From an uncultured Geobacteraceae bacterium (GTDB lineage: Bacteria; Desulfobacterota; Desulfuromonadia; Geobacterales; Pseudopelobacteraceae), in contig CAIUSO010000155.1 of NCBI GenBank assembly GCA_903901875.1, positions 1 to 54,001 of the forward strand: a stretch of DNA of 54,001 bases, written 5' to 3'. The notes below the pieces were generated by a model that was not told the DNA's origin, searched no databases, and saw only the letters and a list, made by a program, of their open reading frames with translations. Made by a program: the position numbers and the translations under genes. Position 1 is the first letter of the stretch; every line of letters begins with the position of its first letter. This document shows positions 1 through 10,575 of the stretch, piece by piece.

Positions 1-58
1 ATTCCTAGCGGGGGGAGACCATCTCATCGGTTAGTTTTTTGCATGAGGCAACTGTTCG

Positions 59-158
59 CCCTCATCCGCCCTGACGGGCACCTTCTCCCAGAGGGAGAAG
101 GAAAAAAAACGCAACCCTTCTCCCCCGGGGAGAAGGTGGCCGAAGGCCGGATGAGGGG
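59..158. repeat. REP-like compound palindrome
   Basis: Outer arms ccctcatccgccc (left) and its near-complement ending ggatgagggg (right) enclose two smaller hairpins built from gggcaccttctccc / gggagaagg type arms, separated by an A-rich spacer. The same core forms the perfect palindrome at 42071-42133, so this is a dispersed element rather than a private terminator. It lies downstream of the last chemosensory gene and could also end that transcript. The flanks 1-58 and 159-351 show no gene I can support. Confidence 0.75.
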
Positions 159-351
159 ATAAGGCAGCGTTTTTCGCCATGCAATTTTCTAACCGGACAA
201 CACTGACGACAAATGTGGAAAAGCTGATTACATCGAGACAATGGAAAATCATCGGTATATTGAATCCGGCCTATCCAACATTGTACTTGATTCAATACGA
301 ATTCGCCGATGTCCTGCATGTGCGGCTGACTTGAATAAACCGAACCCGCCG

Positions 352-3201
352 TCACGCAGGGACAAGCCCTTGCAGTGCCCGACGCAATTTAACCGGATCA
401 TACGGTTTATTGAGAAAAAGAGCATTAGCATCATGTGAGGTAAGCTCAAGTGCCGCATCGGCATCATAGCCACTGCAGATGATAATCAGTTTCTCCGGAG
501 CCAGCGCCCTGAGTGCATGGTAGGTCTCAGCTCCCCCCATCTCCGGCATGATCAGATCAAGGAGTATTGCATCAATTTCTCTCGACCGCTCCTGATACTG
601 AGCCACGGCATCATGACCATTGACCGCTGTCAAAACAGAGTACCCCATGGCATTCAACAGTGCCGAACCGATTGAAAGCAACTCCTCTTCATCATCAACC
701 AGCAAGATGGTGCCAATGGAAGAGGCATTATAGTCCTGTTCTGACTTTATTATTTCGTTACTGTTGTATGATCCCTCCGGCAACGGCAAGTACACGGTAA
801 AAGTGGAACCGACACCCGGAGTACTTTCAAGCTGCAATGCGCCACCATGGGAGGTGATGATGCCAAGCACCGCAGACATTCCCAAGCCGCGCCCGGCAAA
901 TTTGGTAGTGAAAAAAGGTTCAAAGATGCGCACCTTTATTTCATCATTAAAACCGCATCCGGTATCGGAGACCGTCAAGCGGGCGTAGACCCCGTCAGGA
1001 ATATCCTTATCCATGAAATCAACGATTCTCTGTTCTCTGCTGACCGCTGTCTTACCCAGCCCGACAGTTACTGAACCGTATTGATCTCCGATAGCCTCGG
1101 CCCCATTGATGATCAGATTCATGATTACCTGCTGAATCTGGCTCCCTTCTCCCGATATTTCAGGAATGTCCCGCTTGATGTCCATCTGAATTGACACGTT
1201 CTTTTTGATTGCCGAGGTCAACATGGTAACCACCTCTTCAACCAGAAGCCAGAGATTTACCTTTGAATGGATCTGGGTGTTCCGTCCCGCATAGGCCAGC
1301 ATCTGACGGCAGAGGTCGGCTGCCCGGTTGGCTGCGGATTCAATCATGGCAACATGCTCCGTAACCGTCATTCCCGAATCAAAATCATCTTTGACAATGT
1401 AGCAGTGGCCAAGAATAACGGTCAGAATATTGTTAAAGTCATGGGCGATCCCCCCTGCAAGGACACCGAGGCTTTCCAGTTTCTGGGTGTAGCGAAACTG
1501 CTCTTCCAGCTTTTGTCGCTCCTCGGCAGCCCGTTTCCGCTCCGTAATATCCAGAAAAATCCAGATGGAGCCCTCCTCTGCATCATCCGGATTAATGCCA
1601 TGACCGACCAGATTGCACCAGATCACGGCACCATCCCGTTTCTTCATCATGAAATCATGGGAAAACATACACCCGGATTCAAGTGAAACGGAACCGGAGT
1701 CGCCAACGACACGACAGGTTTCCGAGTCCGCATAGAGACTTTCCACTTCCAATCCCTGGGTGGCTCCAGTATCATAGCCAAACATTTCATCAAATGCCGG
1801 ATTGGCCCACAGCAGCCTCTTGTTCTTCATAAACGTAATACCCACCGAAGTGGAATTCAGGATAATCCGCTGTTCGTTTGCAAGCTTACGATGTTTCTCC
1901 TCGCTCTCTTTCAGGGCATTCATCGTTTTTTTCCGCTCGATGACCTCCGAAGCAAAGGTGATGAACTGCTTGACGAGATATACATCATGGACCGTATAGG
2001 GAAGGGTTTTATTGGCAACTCCAATGATTGAAACAACTGAACCGTTTACCACAATCGGTACCGTCAGTTTACGCAGTAGCTGATAGTTTTCAGCAAAGAG
2101 GCCGGGAAAAACACCCTTTCTCCCTGAATGGGCTGAGGTATCGTTATCTATGACCGGCTCATGACTCTGGATACTTACTGACCAGGCACCCGATTCACTA
2201 AATGGAATACGCACAGTATCACCATCCCGGTGAAACAGTGCCCGGCCAGTGGATGCGCTGGCCTGCAAGATAAATTGCTGCCGCGCTTCATCTACCAGAT
2301 AGAGAGCCCCGACCGGGCTGTCGGTCAGAAGTGCACAGACATCAAGTGCCTCCTGCATCAGCGCGTCCACATCAAACTCCAGGGCGGTATCACGATATTT
2401 AAGACGCTGCTGCACCAACAGCTCGGTTTTTTTCTGTTCGGTAATATCCCGCATAACGTGGACGAACGCGGTAATTTCTTCGTCTTCATCGGAGAGTGGT
2501 GAAATAGTTACTTCAAAAATGCCATTGATTTTCTCGCCATGGATTTCTCTGATGAACACCGTACTGCCGGTTGCGCCACGAGCAATAGCGCAACCGGGAG
2601 ATGAGTCAGGCTGCGCATGGATCACCTCGAAGCATGGGCGCCCTATTAACTCTTCTGCCGGAATACCGCACCGGTCAGCCATATTTTTGTTGACCCGGAG
2701 GATGGCATGATGGGAATCCAGAATCATGATCAGCTCGGGTACGGCATCAAAGGTACGCTCCCAGTCCTTCTTGGCACGAAGGGCCGCTTCATCTGCCTGC
2801 CGCCGTGCCACGATCAATGCCCAGGACATCAGAGAGTAGGAAACCGTGTACGGCAGCCCGGCAATGGTCTCCGGTGACATGGTAACGTAGTCAATGGCAC
2901 CTATCTTCATGGCCTCAACCGCTGTTTTTTCATTGCCATGGGATGAAAGTATGATAACCGGCCATGCCCCGGCAGCACGCAAAACCAGTTCACTCCCCCT
3001 GCCATCGGGCAGATAATAGTCCGTCAGGACAATACTGGGGAGGTGCCGTTCGATACACCGTTCAGCTGAAGAGAGGGTAGTGACGATTTCCAGGAGGTAT
3101 GGCTCTGAAGCAGAGTCAAAAGAGCGGAGAATCAATTCTGCCTGTGCTGGGTCGTCTTCAACAACCAGTATCCGGGGAGCGTCAAGGTTTTCTGTCAACA
3201 T
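352..3201 (-). CDS. Hybrid sensor histidine kinase (REC-PAS-GAF-PAS-HisKA-HATPase-REC)
   Basis: This is a 949-residue soluble multidomain kinase. An N-terminal receiver (about 8-125, with VVEDD and LTDYYLP) is followed by a PAS domain (about 140-260), a GAF domain (about 280-425) and a second PAS domain (about 440-560). The HisKA domain has an intact H-box (GGIAHDFNNIL), the HATPase has DTGCGF and GRGLGM boxes, and a C-terminal receiver (LLVDDEEE, LLDLIMPEMGG) ends the protein. No membrane segment is apparent. I chose the ATG at 3201, behind AAAGGATTG; the frame stays open to 3282, but that would overlap cheD. It is the last gene of the chemosensory operon. Two receivers flanking the kinase suggest it both receives and passes on phosphoryl groups. 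Ligands are unknown. Confidence 0.9.
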   Translation of the reverse strand: MLTENLDAPRILVVEDDPAQAELILRSFDSASEPYLLEIVTTLSSAERCIERHLPSIVLTDYYLPDGRGSELVLRAAGAWPVIILSSHGNEKTAVEAMKIGAIDYVTMSPETIAGLPYTVSYSLMSWALIVARRQADEAALRAKKDWERTFDAVPELIMILDSHHAILRVNKNMADRCGIPAEELIGRPCFEVIHAQPDSSPGCAIARGATGSTVFIREIHGEKINGIFEVTISPLSDEDEEITAFVHVMRDITEQKKTELLVQQRLKYRDTALEFDVDALMQEALDVCALLTDSPVGALYLVDEARQQFILQASASTGRALFHRDGDTVRIPFSESGAWSVSIQSHEPVIDNDTSAHSGRKGVFPGLFAENYQLLRKLTVPIVVNGSVVSIIGVANKTLPYTVHDVYLVKQFITFASEVIERKKTMNALKESEEKHRKLANEQRIILNSTSVGITFMKNKRLLWANPAFDEMFGYDTGATQGLEVESLYADSETCRVVGDSGSVSLESGCMFSHDFMMKKRDGAVIWCNLVGHGINPDDAEEGSIWIFLDITERKRAAEERQKLEEQFRYTQKLESLGVLAGGIAHDFNNILTVILGHCYIVKDDFDSGMTVTEHVAMIESAANRAADLCRQMLAYAGRNTQIHSKVNLWLLVEEVVTMLTSAIKKNVSIQMDIKRDIPEISGEGSQIQQVIMNLIINGAEAIGDQYGSVTVGLGKTAVSREQRIVDFMDKDIPDGVYARLTVSDTGCGFNDEIKVRIFEPFFTTKFAGRGLGMSAVLGIITSHGGALQLESTPGVGSTFTVYLPLPEGSYNSNEIIKSEQDYNASSIGTILLVDDEEELLSIGSALLNAMGYSVLTAVNGHDAVAQYQERSREIDAILLDLIMPEMGGAETYHALRALAPEKLIIICSGYDADAALELTSHDANALFLNKPYDPVKLRRALQGLVPA

Positions 3202-3226
3202 AGTGCAATCCTTTTGCAGAAGTCTA

Positions 3227-3712
3227 TCAGCCAGCCGACCCGGCAGTTCTTCCCTTCCCCACGAGAATAACACCGGTGGCACTGTTCATGATGATTTTCC
3301 TGCCGACCCGCCCACCAATATCACGGGCGGCAACCGGTATGCGGAATTTTTCAAGCATCTCCAGAGCCAGGGTAATATTGCGATCACCGATCATGAACGA
3401 TTCAAGTCCGGTGCCGGAAACATTGGCCCCGCCAAACACTTTGGCAATCAGTTGATCACGTCGGCAGCCGATGTCCAGCATTCTGGCAAGGAGCTTATCC
3501 ATGGCGATGTTGCCGTATTTGGGAGTGGCCAGACCTTCACCATTCCAGAGCGGCAGCATCATATGGTTCATCCCCCCCCTACAGAGGATTTTATCCCAAA
3601 AGCAGACCGCAACACACGATCCCAGCACCGTACTGATCATATGGGGAAGCGGCTCGGCAAAAATGGTTCCGGGGTAGAGAAAATGCTTATTGACCGGTTC
3701 ATCCTGTGACAC
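3227..3712 (-). CDS. cheD: Chemoreceptor glutamine deamidase CheD
   Basis: This is a 161-residue protein of normal CheD length. It has the conserved GSCVAVC segment with the catalytic Cys and the GGMNHMMLP segment with the catalytic His. CheD hydrolyses specific glutamines of chemoreceptors to methyl-accepting glutamates and often interacts with CheC or CheY. It begins 5 bp after the end of the Asn-box kinase-like gene and ends 25 bp before the hybrid kinase gene, so it is part of the operon. Its substrates are probably the two receptor proteins encoded in the same locus (inference). No cheC or cheX was seen in the window. Confidence 0.95.
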   Translation of the reverse strand: MSQDEPVNKHFLYPGTIFAEPLPHMISTVLGSCVAVCFWDKILCRGGMNHMMLPLWNGEGLATPKYGNIAMDKLLARMLDIGCRRDQLIAKVFGGANVSGTGLESFMIGDRNITLALEMLEKFRIPVAARDIGGRVGRKIIMNSATGVILVGKGRTAGSAG

Positions 3713-3717
3713 GGTCC

Positions 3718-4608
3718 CTACACCTCGCTCATTTCATCAAAGAGGAACAGATTTCCGGCTTCCGAAAAGGAATCATCGTCTTCAAGAAGTGAGCAGGGGG
3801 GGATTGTTACCGTGACGATAGTTCCTTTTCCCGGAGTGCTCTCAAGGGCAATGTTCCCCTCAATAAGCTCAATAAGAGATTTGGTAATACTGAGGCCCAG
3901 GCCATGCCCCAGATGTGAACGGGTGGTGCCGGTTTCCAACTGAACAAATCGGTCAAAAATTCGCTGATGATCTTCCGGAGAAATGCCGATCCCCTGATCT
4001 TCCACAGAAATCAGCAGATTCCCGTCGCCAGCCACCGAAGCTGTCACCGTAACAAGGCCATTATCGTGACTGAATTCGATGCCGTTGGCCAGCAGGTTAT
4101 AGACGATGATCTGAATTTTGTCGAAATCGGCAACGGCGATGAGTTCATCTTCATCGTCGGGAAGGACCAATTGAATGGTGATATTTTTATTAACCGCACG
4201 ATACTGAAATGTTTCAACCAGATCGCGCAGCAGAGCGGCAACATGGAATTTAACACAGTGGGGACACACGGCTCCCGCCTCAAGCTCTGCCGCAATAAAA
4301 ATATTTCTCAGTTGAAAGTCCAGATGGTTCGCTTCTGCACCGATCAAGGACGCCAACTGAATGGCACCATCATTTCCGTCTGACGCAATGACCAGTTGGC
4401 CGGCCAGCCCCATGATGGCATTGAGCGGATTATTAATTTCATTGCGGATGTTGGAGAGAAAGTTACTCTTGAGAGCTTCGGAAAGTTGCAAGCGTTCGTT
4501 CATTTCAAGCAACTTGCGGTTGACCACCGTGAGGTCGGCAAAGGCCTTGCGACTTGCGGCAAAACGCTCAGTCAGTTCGCGTAGCAACAGATCATCGGAT
4601 AAATTCAT
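3718..4608 (-). CDS. Histidine-kinase-like protein lacking the phosphoacceptor His
   Basis: This is a 296-residue soluble protein with an N-terminal coiled-coil (about 1-45), a DHp helix pair and a HATPase domain. The catalytic domain looks intact: N box NLLANGIEFS, G1 box DQGIGI, and G2 box GHGLGLSI. The H-box reads SNIRNEINNPLNAI, so the usual His (as in SHEIRTPLNAI) is Asn56, codon AAT at 4441-4443. It therefore cannot autophosphorylate at the normal site. The start at 4608 has GGAG eight bases upstream. It sits between cheB and cheD. It may bind ATP as a regulator or act in trans with another kinase of the locus (inference). Confidence 0.88.
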   Translation of the reverse strand: MNLSDDLLLRELTERFAASRKAFADLTVVNRKLLEMNERLQLSEALKSNFLSNIRNEINNPLNAIMGLAGQLVIASDGNDGAIQLASLIGAEANHLDFQLRNIFIAAELEAGAVCPHCVKFHVAALLRDLVETFQYRAVNKNITIQLVLPDDEDELIAVADFDKIQIIVYNLLANGIEFSHDNGLVTVTASVAGDGNLLISVEDQGIGISPEDHQRIFDRFVQLETGTTRSHLGHGLGLSITKSLIELIEGNIALESTPGKGTIVTVTIPPCSLLEDDDSFSEAGNLFLFDEMSEV

Positions 4609-4634
4609 AGGGGTATCTCCGCGTGACAGATCAT

Positions 4635-5705
4635 TCAACTGCACAGTTTGAGGATTTCCGGTGCAATGAGCTGGAGCGGCATGACTTTGTGAACCCCCCC
4701 CAGCTTCACGGCTTCGTTGGGCATGCCATAGACAATGCAGGTGGCCTCATCCTGGGCTATGTTGATAGCACCAGCATCAAACATCTCTTTCATGCCGTGG
4801 GCACCGTCATCACCCATTCCGGTCATAATAACACCAACGGCATTTTTTCCGGCATAGCGGGCCGCTGAACGGAACAGCACATCCACCGAGGGTCGATGGC
4901 GGGATACCAGCGGACCATCCTTGATTTCCACATAATAGCGGGCACCACTTCGTTTAAGCAGCACATGGTGGTTACCGGGTGCTATTAACGCCCTCCCCCG
5001 CACGATGGTGTCATTGTCCTGGGCCTCCTTAACGGTGACCCGGCAGACCGAGTCCAGGCGTTTTGCAAAAGCTGCGGTAAAGTTTTCCGGCATATGTTGG
5101 ACAATGACGATACCGGGGGTATCTTCCGGCAGCATTTCCAGAAAAACCTTCAGGGCCTCGGTCCCACCGGTTGAGGCACCAACCACAACCACTTTTTCGG
5201 TGGTCAAGAGCATGGCCTTGGAGTTCGGTTTATCCATAATGACATCGGCAGAATATTTTGGAGAGACCTCCTTGCGGGGAACATAGGTTCGCAGGGCTCC
5301 AAGGCGGGCAGACGCCGCACCTTTAACGGCATCACAAATCCGCACGCGGGACTCTTCAATAAACTGTTTTGTTCCCATTTTTGGTTTGGTGATAATGTCA
5401 ACGGCTCCATACTCAAGTGCCTTCAGGGCCGTTTCACTGCCGCTCTCGGCCAGACTGGAGCACATAACCACCGGGATCGGATGCTGGGTCATCAATTTGT
5501 GGAGAAAGGTAAGGCCATCCATACGGGGCATTTCAACATCAAGGGTTATCACATCCGGAATAATCGTCCGTAAACGCTCCGCCGCCAGAATGGGGTCGGC
5601 AGCGGTGGCAACCACCTCAATTTCGGGGTCTGAACTGAGAATATCATGCAATGTCTGACGTACCACTGCAGAGTCGTCTATTATCATAACCTTGATTTTA
5701 GCCAT
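4635..5705 (-). CDS. cheB: Chemotaxis methylesterase CheB
   Basis: This is a 356-residue response regulator with an N-terminal receiver ([10 protein letters not shown]; phosphoacceptor in [13 protein letters not shown]) joined by a linker to the CheB esterase/deamidase domain. The catalytic serine lies in [10 protein letters not shown], the His in VQHMPENF and the Asp in [11 protein letters not shown]. It removes methyl groups from receptor glutamates when phosphorylated by CheA. The ATG at 5705 is preceded by GAGGAG. It follows cheR by 40 bp, the usual adaptation pair. Confidence 0.97.
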   Translation of the reverse strand: MAKIKVMIIDDSAVVRQTLHDILSSDPEIEVVATAADPILAAERLRTIIPDVITLDVEMPRMDGLTFLHKLMTQHPIPVVMCSSLAESGSETALKALEYGAVDIITKPKMGTKQFIEESRVRICDAVKGAASARLGALRTYVPRKEVSPKYSADVIMDKPNSKAMLLTTEKVVVVGASTGGTEALKVFLEMLPEDTPGIVIVQHMPENFTAAFAKRLDSVCRVTVKEAQDNDTIVRGRALIAPGNHHVLLKRSGARYYVEIKDGPLVSRHRPSVDVLFRSAARYAGKNAVGVIMTGMGDDGAHGMKEMFDAGAINIAQDEATCIVYGMPNEAVKLGGVHKVMPLQLIAPEILKLCS

Positions 5706-5745
5706 ATACTCCTCTTGTGGGTGTGAGCCCCGCGTGGTTTCCCCG

Positions 5746-6618
5746 CTATCTTCTCCGGTAGACCGTCGAAGCAACCGGTACAAAATCCACATTTAGACCA
5801 CTCAGGGTTTCCGAATGACCAATGAACAGATATCCCCCCGGTCGCAACTGTCGGTGGAATTTCTGCATCAGGGTCTGCTGGGTCGGCTTATCGAAGTAGA
5901 TAACAACATTTCGACAAAAAATGATATCCATTTTATCGGCCAGACCAAGATCATCATCCATGAAGTTGATCCGTTGAAAGCTCACCAGAGACCGGAGTTG
6001 GGGGGCAATACGCACCAATGACTTTGCCCGGTCCTTACTTCGAAGGAGGTATTTTTTCTTGAGATTAAGGGGAATGGTATCGGTACGTTCTTCGGGATAG
6101 ATAGCCGTTTTTGCCGTCTGCAACACCTTTGTACAGATATCAGTGGCGGTAATGGCAACTTTGAAATCCGGGTTATTCACCGCATATTCGGCCAGCACCA
6201 TTGCCAGAGTATAGGGCTCTTCACCGGTAGAGCAGCCGGCACTCCAAATTCGTAAGGGTTGTGATCCCCAGGCACCCCGACCGCCCAGGATAGTCGGGAG
6301 TGCCGTTTTAACCATGAAATCGAAATGGGCCGCTTCACGAAAAAAATCTGTTTTGTTGGTCGTAACCACATCTATCAGATGAATTATTTCAGATTCATGG
6401 CCCGGGGGGCTGAAGACAAACGAACAATATTCTTCAAAGGAGCCGATACCAAGGGCCTTGAGGCGCTTTTGCAAACGCGCCTCAAGCATGGTTTTTTTGG
6501 CAGGGGGCATCTTGATGCCGACATTTTCAAAGATATAGCTGCTGAATCTCTGAAACTCCTGATCACGTAATGTAGCAGGCAGACGAGGTTTTGAACTGTT
6601 CTCCTGAGATCTGCTCAC
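5746..6618 (-). CDS. cheR: Chemotaxis protein methyltransferase CheR
   Basis: This is a 290-residue full-length CheR. The N-terminal helical domain (about 15-95) precedes a SAM-dependent methyltransferase domain with [13 protein letters not shown], an ITATDI acidic loop and [12 protein letters not shown]. It methylates receptor glutamates using S-adenosylmethionine. Translation appears to start at GTG 6618, with AAGGAAG upstream. It lies between cheW and cheB. The poly-HAMP receptor of this operon ends in EFEKF, which fits the x-aromatic-x-x-aromatic CheR tether. Confidence 0.96.
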   Translation of the reverse strand: MSRSQENSSKPRLPATLRDQEFQRFSSYIFENVGIKMPPAKKTMLEARLQKRLKALGIGSFEEYCSFVFSPPGHESEIIHLIDVVTTNKTDFFREAAHFDFMVKTALPTILGGRGAWGSQPLRIWSAGCSTGEEPYTLAMVLAEYAVNNPDFKVAITATDICTKVLQTAKTAIYPEERTDTIPLNLKKKYLLRSKDRAKSLVRIAPQLRSLVSFQRINFMDDDLGLADKMDIIFCRNVVIYFDKPTQQTLMQKFHRQLRPGGYLFIGHSETLSGLNVDFVPVASTVYRRR

Positions 6619-6664
6619 CAGTCGCTTCCTTTCATGGTTGTCACATACATGGGGGTTATTATTT

Positions 6665-7144
6665 TTACGTAGTTACGATATCGGTCAATTCAGCCGATGA
6701 AAAGACCTTGTCTATATCGAGCAGCATCACAAAATTTGCATCGACCTTTCCCATCCCCTTAATGAAATCTGTGTTCAACTTTGTGCCGATATGGGGAGCC
6801 GGCTCGATACTTTCCGGTTCCATCTCCACGACCTCCTGAACCGAATCCGCCAAGGCACCGAGGATAGTGGTTTCACCATCCATGTTGATTTCAACCACAA
6901 TAATACAGGTATTCACCGTCTGTTCGGTTGCGCTCATGCCGAACTTGAGCCGCATATCTATCACCGGCACCACACTCCCCCGCAGATTAATGACTCCCCG
7001 CATGAAGTCAGGGGTCTGGGGGACTTTAGTTATATTTGTTATTTCCAATATTTCTCTAACCTTACTGACATCAAGGGCAAATACTTCATCATCAAGCTTA
7101 AATGTCAGATACTGCAAAGTTTCGGATATTCCCGCAACGCTCAT
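6665..7144 (-). CDS. cheW: Chemotaxis coupling protein CheW
   Basis: This is a 159-residue single CheW domain covering nearly the whole protein (LQYLTFKLDDEVFALDV, then GVINLRGSVVPVIDMR). It bridges receptors to CheA in the signalling array. The ATG at 7144 has AAGGAG six bases upstream; an open extension to 7189 has no such signal. It lies 83 bp downstream of the receptor gene and 46 bp upstream of cheR, in the same direction. Confidence 0.96.
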   Translation of the reverse strand: MSVAGISETLQYLTFKLDDEVFALDVSKVREILEITNITKVPQTPDFMRGVINLRGSVVPVIDMRLKFGMSATEQTVNTCIIVVEINMDGETTILGALADSVQEVVEMEPESIEPAPHIGTKLNTDFIKGMGKVDANFVMLLDIDKVFSSAELTDIVTT

Positions 7145-7227
7145 AGAAGCTCCTTTTGTTGGCGTGTGGCGGTCAACAAACGGAATCAACCGCCTGCTGA
7201 CCGCACTCTGATATTAACCATACGGAA

Positions 7228-10200
7228 TCAGAATTTCTCAAACTCACTATCAAGATGGTCCGGCCCGGCATGATCAAGATTCAGGTTAATGCCGCCACTC
7301 TTTTTAACGTTACTTTTACCGATTTTTCCCTGTTTCTGAGCAATCGACTTTGGTGCCTGATAATGATTTGCCGCAATCTGCCGGGGTGCTGCCGCCCGAG
7401 GTGCCATCAATGCACGCTGATGTCCGGTATCAAGGGTAAAGAAGGCTATGGTTGCTTTCAGTTGCTCTGCCTGACTGGAAAGCTCTTCCGTCGTTGAGGC
7501 CATTTCCTCGGCGGCACTGGCATTCTGCTGAATAACCTGATCAAGCTGCTGGATGGCCTTGTTGATCTGTTCGGCACCGGCATCCTGTTCTTTGCTGGAA
7601 GCACTGATTTCCTGAACCAACTCGGCGGTTTTCTGGATATCCGGTAACATCCGGTTGAGCATTTCACCGGCCTGCTCGGCAATTGCCACACTGCTGGTGG
7701 AAAGCTGGCTGATCTCTCCGGCGGCCGACTGGCTCCGTTCGGCAAGCTTCCTGACTTCCGATGCAACAACCGCAAAACCTTTGCCATGTTCACCGGCACG
7801 GGCGGCCTCAATGGCAGCATTCAGAGCCAGCAGATTGGTCTGACGGGCAATTTCTTCAATGATGGAGATTTTTGTGGCAATTTCTTTCATGGCTACCACA
7901 GTTGCCGTAACCGCTTTGCCACCTTCCTTGGCATCGGCGGCACTCTTGATGGCAATTTTTTCCGTCTGCATGGCGTTGTCCGTATTCTGCCGAATACTAG
8001 CCGCCATTTCCTCCATACTGGAAGAGACCTCTTCGGCCGAGGCGGCCTGTTCGGTCGCACCCTGGCTCATTTCCTGGGCCGTGGCTGACATTTCCTGTCC
8101 GCCGGAAGCAACATTATCGGCAGCCGACTGAACTTCCAGAACAACCTCTTTCAGCTTGGCAACCATGTTAGAGAGCGATTCCATCAGATCATCATTGTCG
8201 CACCGCTTCTTCAACTCGACCATCAGATTACCCTCGGATACCTTCCGGGCATTGTCCGTAATGCCGTTTGTTGCCTCTACCAGATTGTTAAGATTGTTTT
8301 TTATAAGGTTGTACTGTCCTTTATAGACATCAGTGATAACCGGCGGCATATCACCTTTTGATATCCGGTCGACGTAGGTGGCCGTAACCATGAGTGGATT
8401 TACGATATTGGTAACAGTTGCGTTGACCCCCTTCACCAACTGATTCCACCCCCCCACAAAGAGATCGGCATTGGCACGTTTGTCAAGCTCGCCGTCGGCG
8501 GCACCCTGAATGAGAATATCGGTCTGGGCAAGCAGGTCATTCATCATCTTGACCATGTTGTTCAGGTTACCTTTAATGACGTTGTACTCACCTTTGTAGC
8601 TGTCGGTAATGGTAGGTGGAATGATACCCTTGGAAACTTTATCCACATAATCGGCGGTGACGCGGAGCGGATTGACGATATTGACCACCGTGTCGTTCAC
8701 CCCCGCAACCAGCTGTTTCCAGCCTCCGACAAACAGGGTGGCGTCGGCACGCTTGTCAAGTTCACCATCGGCCGCACCCTGAATGAGGATATCGGTCTGG
8801 GCAAGCAGGTCACTCATCATTTTAACAACGTTATTGAGGTTGTTTTTGATCTCGTTGAAATCACCATTGTAGTTATCGGTAATTCTTGGAGGAATATCAC
8901 CTTTGGAAATACGGTCAACATATTCGGCTGCAACATTAAGCGGTCCGATGACCGAATCAAGGCAATCGTTGACACCTTGAACGATGGCACGGAAATCGCC
9001 CCCATGCTTGCTGACGTCGGCGCGGGTGGCAAGTTTACCCTGAACAGCAGCTGTGGCAAGCATTTTGGCATCGGTAACCAGCGCAGTAACGGCGTCGATG
9101 CAGACATTGAGGTTATTTTTGATCTCGTTGAAATCACCATTGTAATTATCGGTAATTCTCGGAGGAATATCACCTTTTGAGATCCGATCCATATATTCTG
9201 CTGCAACATTGAGCGGACCGATGACCGAATCAAGGCAATCGTTGACACCTTGAACGATGGCACGGAAATCGCCGCCATGTTTGCTGGCGTCAGCGCGGGT
9301 GGCGAGTCTCCCCTGAACGGCGGCTGTGGCAAGCATTTTGGCATCAACTACCAGGGCAGTAACGGCGTCGATACAGACATTGAGGTTATTTTTAATCTCA
9401 TTAAAATCACCATTGTAGTTGTCGGTAATTTTTGGCGGAATGTCACCTTTAGAGATGCGGTCCATATATTCCGCAGCAACATTGAGCGGCCCAATGACCG
9501 CATCCAGACAATCATTGACACCAACCACAATCTTCTGAAAATCACCCTGATGCTTACTGGCATCGGCACGAGTAGCCAGTTTTCCCGCCACAGCAGCCTC
9601 GGAAAGCATATTGGCATCCTTGATGAGGGCCTGTATGGAGTCAACCATCTTCTTCATGGCCATCATCACACTGTCTTCCCGCAACCCGGCGGTGCTGATA
9701 TCGACCGAACAGTTTCCAGCACCAACTTTAATAGCGATATCGGCAACCTCGGAGGGATCACCCCCCAATTGTGCCATAACTATCTTTGAAATAAACAAAC
9801 CAAGACCAATGGCAAGCAGTGCCCCGATGGCTGCCAGGATAGTCATCAACTTAGATGCAGCACTGGCAGTGGCACTGTTTTCATCGGCAGTCTGCTTGGC
9901 CAGTTTTTCCTTTTGGGACTGAATTTTATCCACAAGATCCTGTATCACCTTACGCTCATTTTCAAGCTCGCCATTCCAGAGGGCAAAGGCATCGGCCCTC
10001 TTTCCCGCCATAACCAATGCGACAAATTTTACCGAGGCATCCTCAAATTTTTTATAGGTAGCGGTAAGTTCCGTAAATACTTTCCGCCCGTCATCGGTCA
10101 AAATACTCTTTTCATATTTACCAAAGAGCTCGTTCAACTCCTTATCCCGCTCATCGATCCGTTTTTTCTGATCGTTGATTTTTTCGACCGTCTCGGCAGT

Positions 10201-10422
10201 GTACATTTCCAGGAAGTTGCAACGCATCCTCTGGAATGAGGTACTCATATCGCCGACCTGGCTGAGCGGAACGGTCATTTTTTCATAAAGCCGCGTATCC
10301 GCATCTTCGATTGTTTTAATCTCCTTAATTCCGAACACACCCAGTACCACTGCAACCAACGCGACCAGAACGAACCCGGTCATAAGTTTTGCCTTCAGTT
10401 TCATGTTGTAAAACCATTGCAT
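7228..10422 (-). CDS. Methyl-accepting chemotaxis protein with tandem poly-HAMP array
   Basis: This is a 1064-residue receptor. TM1 (about 13-31) and TM2 (about 191-212) flank a helical periplasmic sensor of the 4-helix-bundle type (about 35-188). A long cytoplasmic array follows, in which an SKGDIPP-type motif recurs five times with an exact 91-residue period (Ser324, 415, 506, 597, 688). This resembles alternating HAMP units. The signalling domain (about 750-1010) has a standard hairpin tip ([17 protein letters not shown]). The C-terminus is SEFEKF, a fit to the CheR/CheB tether consensus. The first three array units are nearly identical at DNA level. The start at 10422 has AAGGGGGT upstream. 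It is the only transmembrane receptor in the locus. Confidence 0.95.
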   Translation of the reverse strand: MQWFYNMKLKAKLMTGFVLVALVAVVLGVFGIKEIKTIEDADTRLYEKMTVPLSQVGDMSTSFQRMRCNFLEMYTAETVEKINDQKKRIDERDKELNELFGKYEKSILTDDGRKVFTELTATYKKFEDASVKFVALVMAGKRADAFALWNGELENERKVIQDLVDKIQSQKEKLAKQTADENSATASAASKLMTILAAIGALLAIGLGLFISKIVMAQLGGDPSEVADIAIKVGAGNCSVDISTAGLREDSVMMAMKKMVDSIQALIKDANMLSEAAVAGKLATRADASKHQGDFQKIVVGVNDCLDAVIGPLNVAAEYMDRISKGDIPPKITDNYNGDFNEIKNNLNVCIDAVTALVVDAKMLATAAVQGRLATRADASKHGGDFRAIVQGVNDCLDSVIGPLNVAAEYMDRISKGDIPPRITDNYNGDFNEIKNNLNVCIDAVTALVTDAKMLATAAVQGKLATRADVSKHGGDFRAIVQGVNDCLDSVIGPLNVAAEYVDRISKGDIPPRITDNYNGDFNEIKNNLNNVVKMMSDLLAQTDILIQGAADGELDKRADATLFVGGWKQLVAGVNDTVVNIVNPLRVTADYVDKVSKGIIPPTITDSYKGEYNVIKGNLNNMVKMMNDLLAQTDILIQGAADGELDKRANADLFVGGWNQLVKGVNATVTNIVNPLMVTATYVDRISKGDMPPVITDVYKGQYNLIKNNLNNLVEATNGITDNARKVSEGNLMVELKKRCDNDDLMESLSNMVAKLKEVVLEVQSAADNVASGGQEMSATAQEMSQGATEQAASAEEVSSSMEEMAASIRQNTDNAMQTEKIAIKSAADAKEGGKAVTATVVAMKEIATKISIIEEIARQTNLLALNAAIEAARAGEHGKGFAVVASEVRKLAERSQSAAGEISQLSTSSVAIAEQAGEMLNRMLPDIQKTAELVQEISASSKEQDAGAEQINKAIQQLDQVIQQNASAAEEMASTTEELSSQAEQLKATIAFFTLDTGHQRALMAPRAAAPRQIAANHYQAPKSIAQKQGKIGKSNVKKSGGINLNLDHAGPDHLDSEFEKF
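8218..9585 (-). repeat. 273-bp tandem coding repeats of the poly-HAMP receptor
   Basis: Five in-frame units of 91 codons lie inside the receptor gene. Units 1-3 (roughly 8820-9580) share long identical stretches, for example around aatcaccattgtag and around gtcaaggcaatc. Units 4-5 form a second subtype with [19 protein letters not shown]. Near-identity implies recent expansion or gene conversion. Confidence 0.85.
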
Positions 10423-10575
10423 ACCCGTTACCCCCTTGAAATGTAATTCATCAGAATTTAAGCAAACTGAAACTGTTTCTCTTTCACTCTGCCACCTGAA
10501 AATATGTTTCCTCCGTCACGCGTTGAACAATCCTCCCCGGTATGAGATGTAAATATGCTTCAGCCAGTTGCTCCT

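Noticed and set aside
1-351. A small gene downstream of the hybrid kinase
   Set aside because: Open frames here are short, overlap the palindromic repeat and lack ribosome sites.
8218-9585. CRISPR-like periodic repeats
   Set aside because: The 273-bp period is in frame inside the receptor gene and encodes HAMP-like units; there are no short repeats with variable spacers.
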